A DNA stretch of 23,166 nt from Pleurobrachia bachei (lineage: Eukaryota; Ctenophora; Tentaculata; Cydippida; Pleurobrachiidae): assembly GCA_000695325.1 (NCBI GenBank), contig AVPN01000203.1:11081-34246 (forward strand), read 5' to 3'. The number at the start of each line of letters is the position of its first letter. The first letter of the stretch is position 1. This document shows positions 11,301 to 20,300 of the stretch, piece after piece. A model generated the notes under the pieces. That model did no database searches and was not told where the DNA came from. It was given only the letters and a program-made list of their open reading frames with translations. The position numbers and the translations under genes are program-made.

Positions 11301-14300
11301 TTTGAATTCTTCTGGTGATCCCACATGTATCCCTGGCTGGCGACAAAGTTACCTCCATGCGGTATATCCGATGGTCTGGACGGCGGTGGTGGACTTGGTC
11401 TTCTGGAAGTTGGTTCCATCATGATTGAAACCGACACACTTCTTGTCACCCTCACAGGCATCAAGTACCTTGGCAAGGGTAGTGTATTTGGTTCCGTAAG
11501 CCTGCTTGAACTTGTAGGGAGCCTTGGCATGCCACACGAGGTCACCATAGAAGATGGTGTGGGATGTCTTGGAGACTCCTCCCCTCACGTAGGCCTTGGC
11601 ACCGGTCTTCTTGGTGACATCTGATCCGGTGTTCAGCTTGTACTTCTTGGTTCCGTAGTAGGTATATCCGGTACAGGTGGACGACTTGGCACAGGCCTTG
11701 GCGGCAGCGGCCTTGGTGGTGTATACTTTAGATCCGGCACCTCCTAGGGCGTAGTTGGCCTTGGGAGTCCACTGATAGTTGTTGGAAACACTCACGCTGT
11801 CTCCCATGATGTATCCGGTGTAACCAGATACGCTGGATGTGGTGGAGGAGGAGTTGATCTTGTATTTGTTGGTTCCCTCCTTGGTAACTCCCTTACATCC
11901 ACTGGTGGAGGCACAGGCCTTGAGGGCAGCCTTGAGGCTGGTATAAGTCTTGGTGCTCTTGTATCCAGAAAGCTTGGTGTTAGTCTTGGTAGTCCATGTC
12001 TTACCTCCATAGCTGACAGATTTTCCAGATTTGATGTAGGCAGTCTTTCCCTTACCGGGATGGGGGGTTGCGCTACTGTTCAGGGCGTATTTCTTGGTCT
12101 TGCTGGTGTAAGTAACTCCCTTGCAGCTACTGAGAGCGGCACAAGCCTTCAAAGCCTTGTCACGGCTCTTGTAAGTGGTCTTGCTAGCAGATCCAGAGAG
12201 AGTGAAGGGGTTCTTGTACTTCCAGACGTATCCATTGCTGGTGACAGACATAGAAGTGAAAGAGATGACATCACCGGTCTTGAGGTAGGTATCTCTGTTC
12301 TCGTTGGCGACCAGTTTCACATCCTTGTACAGGTAATACTTCTTGCTTCCCTCCTTGACAACTCCCTCACAAGTAGCGGCAGCTGCACATGCAACTTTGG
12401 CAGAGGAAAGATCGGTATACTTGGTGCTCTTCAGACGAGTGTTTAGGCTGTATCCAGACTTCTTGATCCAGTAGTACTTGGAAGAGGAGGCGACCTCATC
12501 TCCCTTGATGTAAGCAACCTGGCCCTTGGCCTTGGTCATGCTACTGGTAGATCCGAGAGTGTACTTCTTGGCAGCGGTCTTTGTGATACCCTTACAGGAA
12601 GTGGAAGAGGCACAAGCCTTCATGGCAGCGCTGTCAGAGGTATAAGTGGTGGATCCGTACTGAGTAGACAGTTTGTATCCAGAGAACTTGGGCCAGACTC
12701 GGTTGTTGTAGATAACGTAACCGCTACGCTTGATAAAAGCGATGTTGTTGGTCTTGGCGGTAAGAGTGGTCTTGGTGTTGAGGGAGAACTTGTTAGCAGC
12801 GGTCCTGGTGAAACCCTTACATTTCTTGTTCTTGACACAAGCATCAGCGGCCTTCTGAAGACTGGTATAGGTCTTCTTGTCAGCAGCTCCGGAGAGGGCG
12901 TAAGGAGAGTGAATACTCCATGCCTTTCCGGCGAAGATCATGTAGGAGGTGACCTTGACACGGTCTCCAATGACCCAGGAAGTACTCTTGGAGTCAGCAG
13001 TGATGTCACTGCCCTTCATGGCGTAGTACTTTCCACTGGTCTTGGTAACACCGGTACAGCTGGTAGATTTGGCAGCACAGGCAGCCAGAGCCTTGCTCTT
13101 GGAAGTGTAGGCAGTTGCGGCCAGTTTGTTGTCGAACTTGTATCCAGACTTCTCAGTCCAGTAGAAATCGTTGGAGGTAGTGACTGACGACCCCTGGATG
13201 TATGTCTTCTTTCCCTTAGAGGTGGTAGTGGCCTTGGAAGATTTCAGCTTGTACTTTCCTGAGGCAATCTTACTGACGGCCTTGCAACCGCTGGCAGCGG
13301 CACAAGCCTTGAGTGCGGCAGAAAGGCTAGTGTAGACCTTGGAACTGTAGTTCTTGGTGACAACAGCGTTGCTCTTGACAGTCCAGACGGTGCTGGATGC
13401 AGTGTAGCTCTTTCCTTGCTTGACGTATGAGATGACTCCATTTCCGGGTCTAGGGGTAGATCCGGAGTAAAGAGCGTATGTCTTCCAGATTTGATGTAGG
13501 CAGTCTTTCCCTTACCGGGATGGGGGGTTGCGCTACTGTTCAGGGCGTATTTCTTGGTCTTGCTGGTGTAAGTAACTCCCTTGCAGCTACTGAGAGCGGC
13601 ACAAGCCTTCAAAGCCTTGTCACGGCTCTTGTAAGTGGTCTTGCTAGCAGATCCAGAGAGAGTGAAGGGGTTCTTGTACTTCCAGACGTATCCATTGCTG
13701 GTGACAGGTGAAAGAGATAACATCACCGGTCTTGAGGTAGGTATCTCTGTTCTCGTTGGCGACCAGTTTCACATCCTTGTACAGGTAATACTTCTTGCTT
13801 CCCTCCTTGACAACTCCCTCACAAGTAGCGGCAGCTGCACATGCAACTTTGGCAGAGGAAAGATCGGTATACTTGGTGCTCTTCAGACGAGTGTTTAGGC
13901 TGTATCCAGACTTCTTGATCCAGTAGTACTTGGAAGAGGAAGCGACCTCGTCTCCCTTGATGTAAGCAATCTGGCCCTTGGCCTTGGTCATGCTACTGGT
14001 AGATCCGAGAGTGTACTTCTTGGCAGCGGTCTTTGTGATACCCTTACAGGAAGTGGAAGAGGCACAGGCCTTCATGGCAGCGCTGTCAGAGGTATAAGTG
14101 GTGGATCCGTACTGAGTAGACAGTTTGTATCCAGAGAACTTGGGCCAGACTCGGTTGTTGTAGATAACGTAACCGCTACGCTTGATAAAAGCGATGTTGT
14201 TGGTCTTGGCGGTAAGAGTGGTCTTGGTGTTGAGGGAGAACTTGTTAGCAGCGGTCCTGGTGAAACCCTTACATTTCTTGTTCTTGACACAAGCATCAGC

Positions 14301-17300
14301 GGCCTTCTGAAGACTGGTATAGGTCTTCTTGTCAGCAGCTCCGGAGAGGGCGTAAGGAGAGTGAATACTCCATGCCTTTCCGGCGAAGATCATGTAGGAG
14401 GTGACCTTGACACGGTCTCCAATGACCCAGGAAGTACTCTTGGAGTCAGCAGTGATGTCACTGCCCTTCATGGCGTAGTACTTTCCACTGGTCTTGGTAA
14501 CACCGGTACAGCTGGTAGATTTGGCAGCACAGGCAGCCAGAGCCTTGCTCTTGGAAGTGTAGGCAGTTGCGGCCAGTTTGTTGTCGAACTTGTATCCAGA
14601 CTTCTCAGTCCAGTAGAAATCGTTGGAGGTAGTGACTGACGACCCCTGGATGTATGTCTTCTTTCCCTTAGAGGTGGTAGTGGCCTTGGAAGATTTCAGC
14701 TTGTACTTTCCTGAGGCAATCTTACTGACGGCCTTGCAACCGCTGGCAGCGGCACAAGCCTTGAGTGCGGCAGAAAGGCTAGTGTAGACCTTGGAACTGT
14801 AGTTCTTGGTGACAACAGCGTTGCTCTTGACAGTCCAGACGGTGCTGGATGCAGTGTAGCTCTTTCCTTGCTTGACGTATGAGATGACTCCATTTCCGGG
14901 TCTAGGGGTAGATCCGGAGTAAAGAGCGTATGTCTTGGTCTTTTTGGTCTTGGTAACTCCGTTACACTTGGAGTTCTTAGCGCAAGCCTTGAGGGCCTTG
15001 TTCCTGGTCTTGTAGGTGGTCTTTCCGATTTTGCCTCCGAGGTACTTGGGCTTGTACATCTTCCAGGTGTAGTTGTTGTAGGTAATGGTGACGGTGGTGT
15101 ATTTGACTTCGGATCCTCCAATGAGGTAGATAGTGTAGTCGCTGTTGGGGTGAATAGTTCCGGAGGTACCGAGATAGTAAGATTTGCTTCCGTGCTTGCT
15201 CACACCAGTACACTTGGCGGGTCCCTTCTTGGCACAAGCGGTTTTGGCATTGGAGAGGGTAGTGTATTTCTTAGATCCGATGGTATCGAACTCGTAAGAG
15301 CTCATCTCAGACCAGTAGTAGCCGTTGGAGGTGGTGAATCCACTTCCCTTGATGTAGGCTTCCATTCCCTTTTTGGTACTGGGGGTAGATCCAGTGTTAA
15401 GCTTGTAGTTGCTGGTTCCCTCCTTGGTAAGTCGTTGGAGGTAGTGACTGACGATCCTTGGATGTATGTCTTCTTACCCTTAGAGGTGGTAGTGGCCTTG
15501 GAAGATTTCAACTTGTACTTTCCTGAGGCAATCTTACTGACGGCCTTGCAACCGCTGGCAGCGGCACAAGCCTTGAGTGCGGCAGAAAGGCTAGTGTAGA
15601 CCTTGGAACTGTAGTTCTTGGTGACAACAGCGTTGCTCTTGACAGTCCAGACGGTGCTAGATGCAGTGTAGCTCTTTCCTTGCTTGACGTATGAGATGAC
15701 TCCGTTTCCGGGCCTGGGGGTAGATCCGGAGTAAAGAGCGTATGTCTTGGTCTTTTTGGTCTTGGTGACTCCGTTACACTTGGAGTTCTTAGCACAAGCC
15801 TTCAGGGCCTTATTCCTGGTCTTGTAGGTGGTCTTTCCGATTTTGCCTCCGAGGTACTTGGGCTTGTACATCTTCCAGGTGTAGTTGTTGTAGGTAATGG
15901 TGACGGTGGTGTATTTGACTTCGGATCCTCCAATGAGGTAGATAGTGTAGTCGCTGTTGGGGTGAATAGTTCCGGAGGTACCGAGATAGTAAGATTTGCT
16001 TCCGTGCTTGCTCACACCAGTACACTTGGCGGGTCCCTTCTTAGCACAAGCGGTTTTGGCATTGGAGAGGGTAGTGTATTTCTTCGATCCGATGGTATCG
16101 AACTCGTAAGAACTCATCTCAGACCAGTAGTAGCCGTTTGAGGTGGTGAATCCACTTCCCTTGATGTAGGCTTCCATTCCCTTCTTGGTACTGGGGGTAG
16201 ATCCAGTGTTAAGCTTGTAGTTGCTGGTTCCCTCCTTGGTAACTCCCTTACACTTGGAGTTGCTGGCGCAAGCAGTGAAGGCCTTGGTATCGCTGGTGTA
16301 TTTGGTCTTGCTGACGTATCCGCTCAGCTTCTTGCCTTCGTAGAGACCCCACAGACGTCCTCCATTGGGGATGGCGGTTCCCTTCTTGATGTAGGCGACA
16401 CTGCCAACCTTCTGGGTCTTGGTGGTCTTCTTGTTGAGCTTGTAGTTTCCAGATCCGTATCTGGTGAAACCCTTACAGGCCTTGTCCTTCTCACAGGCAG
16501 TGAAGGCCTTGGCTCGGGTGGTAAGCTTGCTTCCGTAGGGAGAGGCCAAGGTGTAGGGCTGGTGAACAAGGTACATGTGAGCGTGAGACCTAGTGGCGTA
16601 TTTGCTGGTGTAGGCAGATCCCTTGACGTAGGCAGTCTTTCCAGAGGCAGAGGAAGGAGTGTATCCAGTGTTGGTCTTGTGCACTTTGGTACTCTGAAAA
16701 AGAGAGAGTTGTTAAAAAGTGTACTTGAAACACAGCAATAAGTCAGTTTTAAATTAGTCATCAGTCTCTTACATGAGAAATAGTTGTTAAAAAGTTGACT
16801 TGAAAAACACAGCAATAAGTCAGTTTTAAATTAGTCATCAGTCTCTTACATGAGTAGTGACACCCATACACTTGGCGTTAGAGGTACAGGCAGTCATGGC
16901 AAGAGCCAGAGTTTTGTAAGACTTGATGTCTCCGCTGAGTTTGTAGTCACTGTATTTAGTCCAGTAGTAGTCTTTCTTGGTAACAACCTCACCTGGGTAC
17001 AGTCGGTTTGTCAATCACCGTTTGTCAGTTATTGTTAGTTGCAAGTGTCAGTCAATTTGATGTGTATGTGAATGGTGTGTTAACTTACTTGTCTTCTTGT
17101 AGACTTTGAGTCCACTTGATTTCTTGAAGCTGCTTCCCTTTCCAAGGTAGTACTTCTTCTTCTTGTACACGACACCGGTACACTTGCTGTTCTTCTTACA
17201 GGCAGCCAGGGCCTTGGTCTTGGTGGTGTAGGCAGTGGAAGAGAGCAGACCACCGGACATGGTATAGTCGCTCTTGGCGGTCCAAGTGTATCCTCCATAG

Positions 17301-20300
17301 GTGGACACTGATCCATACTTGATGAAGATGGCCATTCCCTTTCCGGGTTTGTAGGCGGTACCAGATCCTAGATAGTAGGTCTTGGCCTTCTCCTTGGTGA
17401 CACCCTTACACTTAGTATTCTTGGCACAAGCCTTGAGAGCAGCAGTGAGAGAGGTGTACTTGGTCTTTCCAAGCTTGGTCTTGTACTGCCAGGGAGATTT
17501 CATCTTCCAGGTGTATCCACTGTTGGTCATGGTGACGGTGACCTGTTTGATCTGCTCTCCGCCCTTAGCGTACACGGTGGTGCCGGTGCTGGAGGAGAGG
17601 GAGTGGTACTTGTTCAGGTAGTACTTGCTGCCACTCTTGGTGACTCCACCACACTTGCTGTTCGCCAGACACTTCTGCTTGGCAGTGGCAAGGGTGCTGT
17701 AGCTGGTGGTTGAGATGTAGTTCTCTCCTTTGAATCCGATGTTTTCAGTCCAGTAGTAGCTCTTGTAAGCGGTGGTCTTGCCTCGCTTGATCCAAGCGAT
17801 CTTGCCGGTAGACTTCTTGGTGGTCCTGCTGCTGTTCAACTTGAACTTCTTGGCGCCCTCATAGCTGATACCCTTGCAGGCGGTGCTTGTGGAGCATGCC
17901 TTGGAGGCAGTATCGAAGGTCTTATAGGTGGTGGAAGAAGCGTATCCAGAAAGAGAGTATCCACTCTTTTCCTGCCACATGTAGTTGTTGGAGAACTTGC
18001 CCTTTCCGAGTTTGACGTGGGCAATCTTGCCAGCGGTCTTGGTCTTGGTGGTCTTGCTGTTTAGGTAGTAGTTGGTGTTGGAGTTCTGGGTGAAACCGAC
18101 ACACTTCGTGTTCTGCATACACGCATCAAGGGCAGCAGAGCGGGTCTTGTAGGTCTTTCCGTCGACCTTGCCAGCCAGGGCATAGGGAGAGTAGGCTCCC
18201 CAAACGAAGTCTGAAAGAGAAAGAAAACATTAGTATCACCGAAATGTCTGAGTAAAGATTTATTTTTTTCGTGATTGAAACTTACTAGCAAAGCTGTAGT
18301 AGAAGGTGATATCAGCAAGGCCTCCCTTGGGGTAGAGGGTGTACTTGCTGTTACTCTGTACGGTAGTTCCACTGTTCAGTCGGTACTTTTTAGTTCCAAT
18401 CTTGGTAACACCCTGATACAGAAACATTACATTGGTTACAATGCTGTTTAGTATGGGGTTCAATTCAGCTTGGCTTGGAGGTAAAAGGGGAAGTAATAAT
18501 ATGTTCAACTATACTTACGGTACACTTGGCGTTGGAGGAGCAAGCCTTGAGGGCACTAGCTTGGGTGGTATATACGGTGGTGGAGAGCCACCCTCCGTAG
18601 TAGACACCGGTCAGAATTGCGTAGGTGTAACCACCATACATCTTCACGGAATCTGGGATATAATGGAGTATTTAGTGTTACAGCATATAACATATTGTGA
18701 GTGCTACCAAGTGTCTGAGGAACGAATGGAGTGGTTTTACTTTGAAATTCTGACTTTAAACTAGTATTCCTGGCAGAATTAACGTACCTCCCTGGATGTA
18801 ACAGCTGCGTCCCTTTTTGACCTCAACTGTGGTTCCCTTCATCAGGTAGTACTCAGAGCTGGAAACCTTGTTCACACCATTACAGGCGGAAGCAGAGGCA
18901 CAAGCGTAGAGAGCATCGTATAGACTAAAGGAAAGGACATTTGAAGGAAAGGTGTGTCAAACGGGCTGTTAAAATCATTCAGAATTAACTTTGTATGTAC
19001 CAAGAAACGTCCTTCTTACAAACAACTTACTCGGTGTATTTCTTGGTTGAAAACTTTCCTCCCTTGATTTGGTACCCCGAGTACATGGACCAAACACGGC
19101 CACTGTAGGTGTAACTCTTGCCCTTCTTCCTCCAGAACATACCACCGGGGTGGGACTTCGCCTTGGTCTTGGCGTTCAGCCAGAACTTCCCATTCTCAGG
19201 GTAGTAGGAGACACCCTTACACTTGGTGTTGGAGTAACACGCGTCCAGGGCGGTGGTGTAGGTTTTGTAGGAGGTCTTGCTGAACCTTGCCAGCCAGCTT
19301 GTAGGGAGAGTAAGCTCCCCAAACAAAGTCTGAAAGAGAAGTATGGGTTAGAAAAAAATCGACCAACTGCCTACTCTAACACTTTCACTCCTACTGGACA
19401 AAAAGATACTGTAAAATCTTGGGGGGGGTGGTATTACTGCAGTACTCACTGGCAAAAGAGTAGTAGTAGGTAGAAGTGGAGAGGCCACCACGAGGGTAGA
19501 GGGTGTACTTGCTGTTAGTCTGAACGGTAGATCCACTGTTCAGCTTGTACTTCTTGCTTCCAGTCTTGGTGACACCCTGTTATGAGAGAAAAATCAATTA
19601 ACTACATCACCAGATGGGATACGGTGGGTACAACCATCAACCTGCCAGGATAATGCTCTAACCGCGGTTCTCACGTTTGAAAGAAATGAGAATAGCTCTG
19701 ACAAACATCAGCTCGAACTTACGGTACACTTGGAGTTGGCGGAACAGGCGGTGAGGGCAGCACTGTAGGTGGTGTACACCTTGGTGGACAGCCATCCACC
19801 GTAGTAGACACCGGAGAGAGTGGTGTAGGAGTAACCGCCATATGTAGCAACCTTATCTCCCTGGATGTAACAGCTGCGTCCCTTCTTGGTCTTGACCGTG
19901 GTTCCCTTCATCAGGTAGTACTCAGAGCTGGAAACCTTGTTCACACCAACCTTGTTCACACCATTACAGGCGGAAGCAGAGGCACAAGCGTAGAGAGCGC
20001 TGTACAGACTGTAATTGAAAGGATTGTTAGTAATCTTTATTAATCTTATCGACAAGATCTACTTTATATGGTCTTAATAGCATCAAGAATAATATAGGGA
20101 CTTGGGAGTGGTCAATGTAGTTATCAACTCTACTATAACAGCGAACTTACCCAGTGTATTTCTTGGTAGAAGACTTGGCTCCGGTGATGTAGTATCCGGA
20201 GTAGACGGTCCAAACACGACCACCATAGGTCTTGCTAGATCCCTTCTTCTTCCAGTATTTTCCTCCAGACAGGGTCTTCTCTTTTGTGCCGGTGACACAC

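Larger units (their letters stand above)
18130..20300 (-). repeat. Older two-copy exon block (exons 4-7 and 7-11)
   Basis: The 3' half of exon 4, exons 5 and 6 and the start of exon 7 are paralogous to the 3' half of exon 7, exons 8-10 and the start of exon 11. Protein similarity is high but introns have diverged, so this is older than the exon 13 duplications. Outer limits are approximate. Confidence 0.75.

Noticed and set aside
13480-13710. An intron that would remove the out-of-frame segment
   Set aside because: No GTAAGT-like donor or pyrimidine-rich AG acceptor is placed suitably, and the segment itself is clean repeat-coding sequence.
11349-16684. Reading the open frames in exon 13 as separate genes
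   Set aside because: Each begins or ends in mid-module without signal peptide, promoter space or splice sites. The module series continues across the breaks.
10156-16693. CRISPR-like or satellite array because of regular repeats
   Set aside because: The periodicity is at protein level (about 65-77 codons), with open frames and variable DNA sequence between units.
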